Shown one piece after another: positions 1-6,870 of a DNA stretch of 64,000 bases (positions are counted from its first letter, which is position 1; each line of letters opens with the position of its first letter). This DNA comes from Pseudaminobacter sp047739745 (GTDB lineage: Bacteria; Pseudomonadota; Alphaproteobacteria; Rhizobiales; Rhizobiaceae). The position numbers and the translations under genes were made by a program. Below the pieces are notes generated by a model that searched no databases, was not told the DNA's origin, and saw only the letters and a program-made list of their open reading frames with translations. The DNA lies in the NCBI RefSeq assembly GCF_047739745.1, contig NZ_JBLLVA010000004.1:239852-303851 (forward strand), read 5' to 3'.

Positions 1-84
1 CAAATGGTGAGGGAGTGCGAGGACGCATTCGCCGAAGGCACGAGGCTGTGGGACGAGATGGTGCTGCAGCCGGCAGGCGCCTGA
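1..84 (+). CDS. C-terminal tail of an unidentified protein (partial)
   Basis: An open frame enters from the left edge and stops with TGA at 82-84, giving 27 residues that end LQPAGA. The codon choice is GC-rich and ordinary for this genome, and the stop sits directly on the left arm of a palindromic repeat, as the end of a real gene often does. Too little is visible to name the family. The neighbours (amine importer, TorR-like regulator) make a methylated-amine gene possible, but that is a guess. Confidence 0.4.
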   Translation, partial: QMVRECEDAFAEGTRLWDEMVLQPAGA

Positions 85-130
85 GCATGATCTTTTCCCA
101 AAACCGGCATCCAGCTTCGGGATCATGCTC
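83..130. repeat. Rhizobial-type palindromic repeat / bidirectional terminator
   Basis: Perfect 10-base arms, GAGCATGATC at 83-92 and GATCATGCTC at 121-130, enclose a core rich in TTTTCCC and AACCGG. This layout (GCATGATC ... TTTTCC ... GATCATGC) resembles the short interspersed palindromes common between genes in Rhizobiales. It fills the gap between two convergent genes: the left stop codon overlaps it, and the stop of the minus-strand regulator uses its last base. It therefore probably ends transcription in both directions. Confidence 0.7.
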
Positions 131-840
131 TAACTGGCGCTCGGTGCGAAGAAATAGCCTTCGCCATGCGAGGTGACGATGATCCTCGGCATGCGGGGAT
201 TGTCCTTCAGCTTTTGTCGGACCCTTCGCACGATTACGTCGACAGTCCGGTCGCTGGCATCCCAGTCGCGCCTCGAAATCTCATGCAGCAGTCGCTCGCG
301 TGACATCACCTGGCCGGGGTTGGCCGTCAGGACGGCGAGCAGTTTGAACTCAGCCCGCGTCATCTCGACATAGGTTCCGTTCTGCGCCCGCAATGTGCGC
401 CGGGCAAGGTCCAGCGTCCAGCCGTCGAAGCAGCGCAGGCTGGATGCGGCACTGCCGTTTTGGCGGCTATTGCCCAGCCGCCGCAGAAGCCCCTTCACAC
501 GGGCAAGCAGTTCACGGTGCTCGACCGGCTTCGTCACATAATCGTCCGCCCCGATTTCGAGCCCGACGATGCGATCGACCGTGTCAGTCCTTCCGGTGAC
601 CAGGATGATACCGGCGTCCGAACGCTCGCGCTGCTCCCGCGTCAGCTTGAGGCCGTCTTCGCCGGGCAGGTTGATGTCAATCAGCAAGAGATCGGCCGGG
701 CGTTGATCGATGATGCTTCGCATCTGCTCGCCATCAGCCGCCTCGCTGACCTGGTAGCCTTCGGCGACGAAATAGGCGGCAAGCTTCGCGCGCGTTACCG
801 GGTCATCCTCGACGATGACGATGTGATGCCGAGTTCGCAT
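130..840 (-). CDS. torR: TorR-like OmpR-family response regulator
   Basis: This is a DNA-binding response regulator of 236 residues. The receiver domain (about residues 5-120) has the acidic pair EDD, the phospho-acceptor Asp in LLIDINLPGEDG, the switch Thr in LVTGR and the Lys in VTKPV. A winged-helix OmpR/PhoB output domain (about 135-232) ends in SHGEGYFF. The receiver and the DNA-binding end are strongly reminiscent of TorR, the TMAO response regulator of enterobacteria. I chose the ATG at 840, which gives the TorR-like start MRTRHHIVIVEDD, over the upstream in-frame ATG at 873. It is divergent from the TmoX-like importer, which fits control of that operon by methylated amines. No histidine kinase is in view. 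The symbol is by resemblance only. Confidence 0.75.
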   Translation of the reverse strand: MRTRHHIVIVEDDPVTRAKLAAYFVAEGYQVSEAADGEQMRSIIDQRPADLLLIDINLPGEDGLKLTREQRERSDAGIILVTGRTDTVDRIVGLEIGADDYVTKPVEHRELLARVKGLLRRLGNSRQNGSAASSLRCFDGWTLDLARRTLRAQNGTYVEMTRAEFKLLAVLTANPGQVMSRERLLHEISRRDWDASDRTVDVIVRRVRQKLKDNPRMPRIIVTSHGEGYFFAPSAS

Positions 841-1030
841 GCACTCCAATCCTCCCCCGCCGGCGATTAACATCTTTTCACAACTCAGGCCACGACTTTT
901 ACACAGCGCACGACACCGGTTTACGTCTCGTGACTATGGTTGGAAGGCTTGGAATGAGGCGGGCCTCGATCTGGACAGGTTGTGCCCCTTCGCCGGCGAT
1001 GAGGAGCAAACAGACAAAGGGGAGACCTCA

Positions 1031-1984
1031 ATGAAGAAATTGGTGCAGTCTACAGGACTTGCCGCAATATTGGCGCTGACTGGAAGCATGGCGTTTGCCG
1101 AGGATTCCACGGACGCCATCAAGATTCCGACGCACAATTGGTCAAGCCAGATCGTCGGCGCGCATATCGTCGGCAAGCTCCTGGAAAAGACCGGAGCCAC
1201 CGTGGAATATGTCTCCACCGATAGCCAGGTCGTCTACACGGCGGCTTGCGAAGGCGACGTCCACCTCGTGCATGAGGTGTGGGAAGGCGCGTTTGGCGTC
1301 GCCTTCCAGAAAGTCGTCGACGAAGGCTGCGTGGTCGATGCGGCTACGCACGATGCAAAGACCCGCGAGGAGTGGTGGTATCCGAGCTATGTCGAGGAAA
1401 TCTGCCCCGGCCTGCCGGCCTGGGATGCGCTGAATGCCTGCGCGGAAAAATTCGCCACGGCCGAAACCAGCCCCAAAGGCCGGTTTCTTGGCGGTCCGGT
1501 CGACTGGCTGAAGCACGACGCCGAACGCGTCGAAGCACTCGACCTGAACTTCGAAGTGGTGAACGCCGGCTCGGCCGCCGCCCTGTGGGCGGAGCTCGAA
1601 TCCGCGGCGAAACGCAAGGAGCCCATCGTCCTGTTCAACTGGACGCCGAACTTCATCGAGGCGCTGTACGAAGGCAAGTTCGTGGAATTTCCCGAATTCG
1701 ACGCCAAGTGCAAGGACGATCCTTCATGGGGCACGAACAAGGACATGACCTATGACTGCGGGAACCCGAAGGACGGCTATCTGAAGATCGCCGCCTGGAA
1801 GGAGTTTCCGACCAAGTGGCCGAAGGCCTACGCGGTGCTCCAGAAGATCAACTTCACCAATATGGATGTCGCCGTGCAGGCCAAGCTTGCCGACATCGAC
1901 AACATGGAGCCGGCGCAGGCCGCCGACAAATGGCTGGCCGACAATGAGAGCCGCTGGAAGGCCTGGATCGATCCGGCCAGCTAA
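1031..1984 (+). CDS. tmoX: TMAO/betaine ABC transporter substrate-binding protein (TmoX-like)
   Basis: Periplasmic binding protein of 317 residues in the OpuAC/ProX glycine-betaine class. Residues 1-22 form a clear Sec signal peptide ending SMAFA. Motifs in the mature part, such as HNWSSQIV, DSQVVY, VHEVWE and FNWTPNF, match what I recall of TmoX, the trimethylamine N-oxide receptor of Ruegeria; its aromatic residues would cage a trimethylammonium group. The start at 1031 is preceded by AAAGGGGAG. It is the first gene of an operon with the ATPase and permease. TMAO is the best guess for the ligand; glycine betaine, choline or carnitine cannot be excluded from sequence alone. Confidence 0.78.
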   Translation: MKKLVQSTGLAAILALTGSMAFAEDSTDAIKIPTHNWSSQIVGAHIVGKLLEKTGATVEYVSTDSQVVYTAACEGDVHLVHEVWEGAFGVAFQKVVDEGCVVDAATHDAKTREEWWYPSYVEEICPGLPAWDALNACAEKFATAETSPKGRFLGGPVDWLKHDAERVEALDLNFEVVNAGSAAALWAELESAAKRKEPIVLFNWTPNFIEALYEGKFVEFPEFDAKCKDDPSWGTNKDMTYDCGNPKDGYLKIAAWKEFPTKWPKAYAVLQKINFTNMDVAVQAKLADIDNMEPAQAADKWLADNESRWKAWIDPAS

Positions 1985-2092
1985 AGCTGGCGATCCATCC
2001 TTATCCGCATCGTCGCGACGCCGGCACCTGACCGGCGTCGCCTCGAATGCATGCCTCGAGACGCTGGTGCTCGACAGCGGAGACAGACTCTC

Positions 2093-3121
2093 ATGACCGA
2101 AGCCAAGATTTCATGCCGCAATCTCTGGAAGCTCTACGGCGCCGGCGCCGACGAATTTCTGAAACAACATAGCGGAAAACCATCCACCGAAGCCCTGCGG
2201 GCCGGGAACTACGTCTCGGCGGTGCGCGATGTTTCGCTCGACATCATGCCCGGACAGATCCTTGTGGTGATGGGCCTGTCCGGTTCGGGCAAGTCGACAT
2301 TGCTGCGCTGCCTTGCCCGTCTGGTCGAGCCGACGGCGGGCGAAGTGATCTTCGAGGGGCAGAACCTGCTCAAGGCGACCGAAGCGGAGATGATCGAGCT
2401 TCGGCGCCACAAGATGGGCATGGTGTTCCAGAACTTCGCGCTGCTGCCGCATCGCACGGTGCTCGAAAATGTCGCCTTCCCGCTTCAGGTGCAGGGAATG
2501 AACCGGCGACAGCGCGAGGACCGTGCGCGGGAAGTCGTCGAACTGGTCGGCCTCAAGGGCCGCGAATCCTACTATCCCCGCCAGCTCTCGGGCGGACAGC
2601 AGCAGCGCGTCGGCATCGCCCGTTCGCTTGCCGTCGGCCCTGACGTGTGGTTTCTCGATGAACCGTTTTCGGCGCTCGACCCGCTGATCCGCCGCGAAAT
2701 GCAGGACGAATTCCTGCGCCTGCAGCAGATGCTTTCCAAGACGATCGTCTTCATCACGCATGATTTCGGCGAGGCGATCCGCGTTGCCGACCGGATCGCC
2801 ATCATGAAGGACGGTTTGGTCGAGCAGCTCGGCACCGCCGAGGAACTCGTCACCTGCCCGGCCACGCCCTATGTGGCGGAATTCACCCGCGAGATTTCGC
2901 GCGACCAGTTTCTTTCGGTTTCATCGGCCATGACGCCCGCCAAGGGACGCCGGCCGCTTGACGGCGCGATAAAGCTGCAGGCGCGGCTGGTGGATGTCGC
3001 CCGGCAGGTGCTGTCTTCCGACGATCCCGTCGACGTGGTCGACGATAATGGCCTCCTCGTCGGCGCGCTAAGCCGACCGGCGGTGATCAATGCGCTTTAC
3101 GGGAAGGAACTCTGCCCATGA
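2093..3121 (+). CDS. tmoW: ABC transporter ATP-binding protein (TmoW/ProV-like)
   Basis: Cytoplasmic ATPase of 342 residues that powers the importer. It has Walker A GLSGSGKST (about residue 65), signature LSGGQQQRVGIARSL, Walker B VWFLDEPFSALD and the switch His in ITHDFGEA. The N-terminal extension before the core domain is typical of ProV-type ATPases. The C-terminus carries a short, CBS-like stretch (VVDDNGLLVGALSR), shorter than the tandem CBS pair of ProV. The ATG at 2093 is preferred over the upstream frame because the family starts with a few residues before CRNLWKLYG. Its stop overlaps the permease start in ATGA. Confidence 0.8.
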   Translation: MTEAKISCRNLWKLYGAGADEFLKQHSGKPSTEALRAGNYVSAVRDVSLDIMPGQILVVMGLSGSGKSTLLRCLARLVEPTAGEVIFEGQNLLKATEAEMIELRRHKMGMVFQNFALLPHRTVLENVAFPLQVQGMNRRQREDRAREVVELVGLKGRESYYPRQLSGGQQQRVGIARSLAVGPDVWFLDEPFSALDPLIRREMQDEFLRLQQMLSKTIVFITHDFGEAIRVADRIAIMKDGLVEQLGTAEELVTCPATPYVAEFTREISRDQFLSVSSAMTPAKGRRPLDGAIKLQARLVDVARQVLSSDDPVDVVDDNGLLVGALSRPAVINALYGKELCP

Positions 3122-5103
3122 GCGCTGCGGCTACATTCGAAACACGCCTGCCCGAGCAGGGGGCCGGAACGGCTGGTGCCGCCCGACTGGCGACTGTCGT
3201 GCTGCCCTTCATCGCAATCCTGCTGCTCATTCCGGTTCTTCCCGATTGGGCGATCAAGGTTCCAACCGGCTGGACAATCCCGTTCATCGACTGGCTGAAT
3301 GCAGCGATCGAGCAGTTGCGCCGCTATGAGATACTCGGCCTGTTCTCGTTCAGGGACGTCACCCGACTGATTGCCGACCTCGTCAACTGGCCCCTCTATC
3401 TGGTCGAAGGCCTGCTGATTTCGGGCTATCCCGCCGCCGGCCTGCCGCCCATGCCCTGGGTCATGGTCGCCGGTCTTGCCGGCGTTCTGGGCTGGTATCT
3501 GAAGGGTCCTGCCCTTGGCGCGCTTGCCGGCGGCTGCATCGTCTACCTGGCGATCTTCGGAAAATGGGAACTGTCGATGGTGACCCTGTCGGTGGTTCTC
3601 GTCTGCGCTCCGATCGCCGGACTGGTTGGCTTCGGCCTCGGCATCGCCGCGTTCAAGAAAAAGTGGTTCGAGGCAATTCTGGTCCCCTTCCTGAACGTCA
3701 TGCAGTCGCTGCCGCATTTCTCCTATCTCATACCGATTGCAGTGTTCATTGGCGTCGGCCACAAGGCCGGCGCCATCGCAACGATCGTCTTCGCCATCCC
3801 GCCAATGGCCAGGCTGACCATTCTCGGCCTGCAGGGCGTTTCGAAGGAAGTTCGCGAAGCCGGCCAGATGGCCGGATGCACCCGGTTCCAGATGCTCTGG
3901 ATGGTTGAGATTCCCGCGGCCCGGCAGGCGCTGCTGGTCGGCGTCAACCAGGTCATCATGCAGTGTCTGGCCATGGTCGTCATTGCCTCCTTCGTAGGGG
4001 CGAAAGGGCTCGGGCAAGATCTCCTGCTCCGGCTTCAGTCATTGAAGATCGGGCAGGCGCTGGAGAGTGGTGTTGCAATCGTGCTGATGGCGATCGCGCT
4101 CGACCAGCTCGGCCGTGCCGCGGTCCACAAGCAGCCGACGCAGCCCAGTTCGGGAGCCGTGTGGAACCGTTCGCCCTTCCTGGCGGCCGCAGTGGTGGTC
4201 ATCCTTGCATCGGTCCTGCTCTCGGTCGTGACGCCATATGCGCGGACCTGGCCCACCGAGCTTTCAATCAGCACCGCGCCCATCTGGGACGCGCTGGTCG
4301 ATTGGATCACGATGACCTTCTACGGGCCGTTGCAATTTTTCCGCGATGCGCTGCTGCTTTATGTGCTGATCCCGGTTCGCGACCTGTTCCAGCACATTCC
4401 TTGGACCGCGCTGGTCGTTCTAGTCGCGGCGGCCGGATGGTCGCTCGGCGGCATGCGCCTTGCGCTGATCGTCTCGGGCTTCATCCTTTTCATCGCCTTT
4501 GCAGGCTTCTGGGAACGCTCGCTGATCACCGCCTATATGGTGACGGTGGCACTCGCCGCCTGCCTGCTGATCGGCCTGCCTATCGGCATCTGGGCGGCGA
4601 AAAGCGAGCGCCGGACACAGATCGTCAACATGCTGTGCGACACGCTGCAGACCTTTCCGTCGTTCATCTATCTCATTCCGGTCATCATGCTGTTCAAGGT
4701 GGGCGACGTCGCCGCCATTTCGGCGATCGTCATCTATGCCATGATCCCGATCGTTCGCTACACGATCTTCGGCCTGCGCAACGTGCCGTCCGAGATCGTC
4801 GAGGCTGGCATCACTTCGGGCTGCACCAAGAGGCAGCTGCTGTGGAATATCCGCATGCCGCTGGCGGTCCCCGAAATCATGCTCGGCATCAATCAGACGA
4901 TCATGTTCGCGCTGTTCATGGTCATCATCGCCGCCTTCATCGGCACCAAGGACATCGGCCAGGAAATCTTCCGGGCGCTGACCTTCAACGATGCCGGAAA
5001 AGGGTTGGTGCTTGGCCTGTGCGTGGCCTTCATGGGCCTGACCGCCGACCAGTTGATCACCGCCTGGGCGACCAAGCGCAAGCGCCTGCTCGGCCTTGCC
5101 TGA
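3118..5103 (+). CDS. tmoV: ABC transporter permease, two ProW-like halves fused (TmoV-like)
   Basis: Inner-membrane protein of 661 residues with two BPD-type permease domains in tandem, at about residues 160-330 and 470-640. Each has its own EAA coupling loop: VREAGQMAGCTRFQMLW in the first and IVEAGITSGCTKRQLLW in the second. Most ProW permeases have one such domain and act as dimers; here both halves of the channel come from one chain, as I recall for the Tmo-type importer. Translation is coupled to the ATPase gene through a four-base overlap. A strong hairpin follows at 5121-5162. Confidence 0.8.
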   Translation: MSAAATFETRLPEQGAGTAGAARLATVVLPFIAILLLIPVLPDWAIKVPTGWTIPFIDWLNAAIEQLRRYEILGLFSFRDVTRLIADLVNWPLYLVEGLLISGYPAAGLPPMPWVMVAGLAGVLGWYLKGPALGALAGGCIVYLAIFGKWELSMVTLSVVLVCAPIAGLVGFGLGIAAFKKKWFEAILVPFLNVMQSLPHFSYLIPIAVFIGVGHKAGAIATIVFAIPPMARLTILGLQGVSKEVREAGQMAGCTRFQMLWMVEIPAARQALLVGVNQVIMQCLAMVVIASFVGAKGLGQDLLLRLQSLKIGQALESGVAIVLMAIALDQLGRAAVHKQPTQPSSGAVWNRSPFLAAAVVVILASVLLSVVTPYARTWPTELSISTAPIWDALVDWITMTFYGPLQFFRDALLLYVLIPVRDLFQHIPWTALVVLVAAAGWSLGGMRLALIVSGFILFIAFAGFWERSLITAYMVTVALAACLLIGLPIGIWAAKSERRTQIVNMLCDTLQTFPSFIYLIPVIMLFKVGDVAAISAIVIYAMIPIVRYTIFGLRNVPSEIVEAGITSGCTKRQLLWNIRMPLAVPEIMLGINQTIMFALFMVIIAAFIGTKDIGQEIFRALTFNDAGKGLVLGLCVAFMGLTADQLITAWATKRKRLLGLA

Positions 5104-5120
5104 CCGACGGCCTTCGGCTT

Positions 5121-5162
5121 GCGGAGCGGTCGCGCGTTCGAGGAAACGCGCAATCGCTCCGC
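5121..5162. terminator. Hairpin between convergent tmoV and pseudoazurin genes
   Basis: GCGGAGCG at 5121-5128 pairs perfectly with CGCTCCGC at 5155-5162, with an inner CGCG/CGCG extension. It lies between two convergent stop codons. There is no long T-run on either side, so it may work as a two-way terminator or as a 3'-end protecting stem. Confidence 0.5.
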
Positions 5163-5180
5163 CATTAACTCAGGCAGCGG

Positions 5181-5621
5181 TCAGTTGCCGGCAATTTGGC
5201 CGAACAGCCCGGCGAACGCAGGCTTGGCTTTCCCGGTCTGCCTGACGGCCTTTGCCGCCTCCAGATTGAGCGGCTTTCCCACTACGACGAGCGCGACCAT
5301 GCCCATGCCGTAATGCGGCGTGCATTTGACGCCGTAGACGCCTTCCTTGTCGAGCGTGACGGTGACTTCCTCGTTGATCTTGCCCTTGAAAGGTTCGGCG
5401 CCGTCGGGGACCATTCCCTTGATGGTCTCGGCATTGTGGGTCTTGTCGGTTGGAATGAACCTGATCGTGTCTCCAGGGGCTGCCTGTACGAAACTCGGTT
5501 CGAACACCATCGCGCCAGCCGCGCCCTTGTTGAGCATATGCACTTCATGCTCGGCCGCCTGGATGCTTCCTGCCATAAGCAGTGCCGCAATCGCTGTCGC
5601 GAGGAAAATGCCCTTATTCAT
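5181..5621 (-). CDS. paz: Pseudoazurin, type 1 copper electron carrier
   Basis: Small periplasmic cupredoxin of 146 residues that normally passes electrons to copper nitrite reductase. A signal peptide of about 22 residues ends SIQAAEH. The type 1 copper ligands are visible: His in KTHNAE, then Cys, His and Met in KCTPHYGMGM. The C-terminal tail (LEAAKAV...) is the alpha-helical extension characteristic of pseudoazurins. The start at 5621 has AAAAGGAGA upstream. An NnrR-type box lies 74 bases upstream of the start, and nirK is about 1.3 kb away, so co-regulation with nitrite reduction is very likely. Confidence 0.92.
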   Translation of the reverse strand: MNKGIFLATAIAALLMAGSIQAAEHEVHMLNKGAAGAMVFEPSFVQAAPGDTIRFIPTDKTHNAETIKGMVPDGAEPFKGKINEEVTVTLDKEGVYGVKCTPHYGMGMVALVVVGKPLNLEAAKAVRQTGKAKPAFAGLFGQIAGN

Positions 5622-5694
5622 GCCGGTCTCCTTTTCGACGGTTCTCATTTGCCGGGAACCGGCTTGTTTATAGGCGAGCCGGGGGCGGTCGAAT

Positions 5695-5708
5695 TTGCCG
5701 CATCGCAA
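5695..5708. promoter_or_regulatory. NnrR/FNR-type box between paz and nnrR
   Basis: TTGCCGCATCGCAA: perfect TTGC/GCAA half-sites with six bases between. It lies 74 bases before the paz start and 95 bases before the nnrR start, so it could serve both. The same arms and spacing occur upstream of nirK at 8477-8490. NnrR-type regulators with His in place of the FNR Glu in the recognition helix are known to prefer TTGC-type sites. Confidence 0.7.
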
Positions 5709-5802
5709 ACAAGCGGCGAAATCCGGAAAAAGGCTTTCAGGCACAGCGGCTTGCCGTTGCCCGCATGCTGTGGAAAATTGGACCGGGACCGGAGACTATC
5801 GC

Positions 5803-6504
5803 TTGAGCCGACTTGACCGATCGCTGATCGCCAATCTGCCGCTTTTTCAAGGGATGGAGCCTGCCGAGCTCGACCAGATGCTGCAAAGCGCGCGGTCGCT
5901 GCGGGTCGCCAAGGATGCCGCCGTGTTCGAGCAGGACGGCGAGGCGCATTCGTTCTTCCTGCTGCTCGATGGACATGTTCGCGTGGTCAAGACCACGCCC
6001 GACGGCCAGCAGGTGATCGTGCGCTATATCAGGGCCGGCGAGCTGCTCGGCATTGCCCATGCGCTCGGGCGCACCACCTACCCGGCAAGCGCCATCGCGG
6101 CGGTCGACTGCGTGGTTCTGGCCTGGCCGGGCAGCCTGTGGCCCGAACTCTCGGCGCGGTTTCCGAGCTTTGGCGCAAACACCTACAAGACGGTGGGAAA
6201 CCGCCTGCAGGACGCACACGCCGTCATGGTCGAAATGTCGACGAAGCAGGTCGAGCAAAGGGTGGCGCACGCGCTTTTACGGTTGGTAAACCAGACCGGC
6301 GTCAAGACCGAGGAAGGCCTGCTCATCGATTTCCCGATCTCGCGGCAGGACATAGCGGAGATGACCGGAACCACCCTTCACACGGTCAGCCGCCTTTTGA
6401 CCGCGTGGGAAGAAAAGGGCCTTGTCACGAGCGGCCGGCAACGGGTCACCGTGGTCGAACCGCACCGGCTGCTGATGCTCGCCGAAGGCCGCGCCAAGGA
6501 TTGA
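5803..6504 (+). CDS. nnrR: Crp/Fnr-family regulator, NnrR type
   Basis: Transcription factor of 233 residues with a cyclic-nucleotide-binding-like sensor fold (about 10-125) and a Crp-type helix-turn-helix near the C-terminus. The recognition helix reads LHTVSRLL, with His where FNR has Glu, as I recall for NnrR, the nitric-oxide-responsive activator of nir and nor genes. It lacks an N-terminal cysteine cluster, so it is not FNR itself. I start it at TTG 5803, which has GGAG eight bases upstream and gives the family-like start SRLDRSLIANLPLF. The open frame extends further upstream but overlaps the putative operator. It converges directly on the DUF1858 gene. Confidence 0.8.
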   Translation: MSRLDRSLIANLPLFQGMEPAELDQMLQSARSLRVAKDAAVFEQDGEAHSFFLLLDGHVRVVKTTPDGQQVIVRYIRAGELLGIAHALGRTTYPASAIAAVDCVVLAWPGSLWPELSARFPSFGANTYKTVGNRLQDAHAVMVEMSTKQVEQRVAHALLRLVNQTGVKTEEGLLIDFPISRQDIAEMTGTTLHTVSRLLTAWEEKGLVTSGRQRVTVVEPHRLLMLAEGRAKD

Positions 6505-6723
6505 TCAGGCGGATCGTTGCGCCGACGCGACTGCCTGATTGAGCGCGTCGAGAAACGACGCGTGGTCCACGCTGTGTTCCCGGCAGGCATCGGCAACCGT
6601 ATGGAAGGGTGCGATCGGGCAGCCGACGCAAAGCATGCGATAACGCAGGACGATCCGGATCGTTTCCGGCCATTGGCGCATCACATCGCTCATCGGCATG
6701 TCTTCAACGATGATCGGCTTCAT
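6505..6723 (-). CDS. DUF1858-domain protein (small CxxC protein)
   Basis: Protein of 72 residues with the hallmark CVGCPIAPF near its middle, matching the DUF1858 family, which is linked to hybrid-cluster proteins and to nitrosative or denitrification gene sets. The CxxC pair could be redox-active or bind metal; its biochemical role is not known to me. The start at 6723 is chosen because MKPIIVEDMPMSDV is the usual beginning of this family; an in-frame ATG lies six codons upstream. It lies downstream of nirK on the same strand, behind two strong hairpins, and abuts the nnrR stop with no gap. Confidence 0.75.
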   Translation of the reverse strand: MKPIIVEDMPMSDVMRQWPETIRIVLRYRMLCVGCPIAPFHTVADACREHSVDHASFLDALNQAVASAQRSA

Positions 6724-6746
6724 CACACTCTCTCCCGGCATGAAGA

Positions 6747-6768
6747 GCCGGCGGCGCGAGCCGCCGGC
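6747..6768 (-). terminator. Hairpin 2 between nirK and DUF1858 gene
   Basis: GCCGGCGGC and GCCGCCGGC form a perfect nine-pair stem with a GCGA tetraloop. There is no T-run. With the neighbouring hairpin at 6778-6814 it probably limits read-through or stabilises the 3' end of nirK mRNA. Confidence 0.55.
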
Positions 6769-6777
6769 CGGGCCAGT

Positions 6778-6814
6778 GCCAACGGGAGCACCCCCGCCCG
6801 CTGCTCCCGTTGGC
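6778..6814 (-). terminator. Hairpin 1 downstream of nirK
   Basis: GCCAACGGGAGCA at 6778-6790 and TGCTCCCGTTGGC at 6802-6814 form a perfect 13-pair stem with an 11-base loop, 57 bases after the nirK stop codon. It is the strongest stem in this region. Confidence 0.6.
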
Positions 6815-6870
6815 CCGGCTTTCGGCGCGGAGATCGCATCGCCGCGCCGGAAAGATGTTGTCGAGGCTTG

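Noticed and set aside
3963..5168. 401-codon + strand frame inside the permease gene
   Set aside because: Different frame of tmoV with no membrane segments or motifs; an Arg/His-rich shadow.
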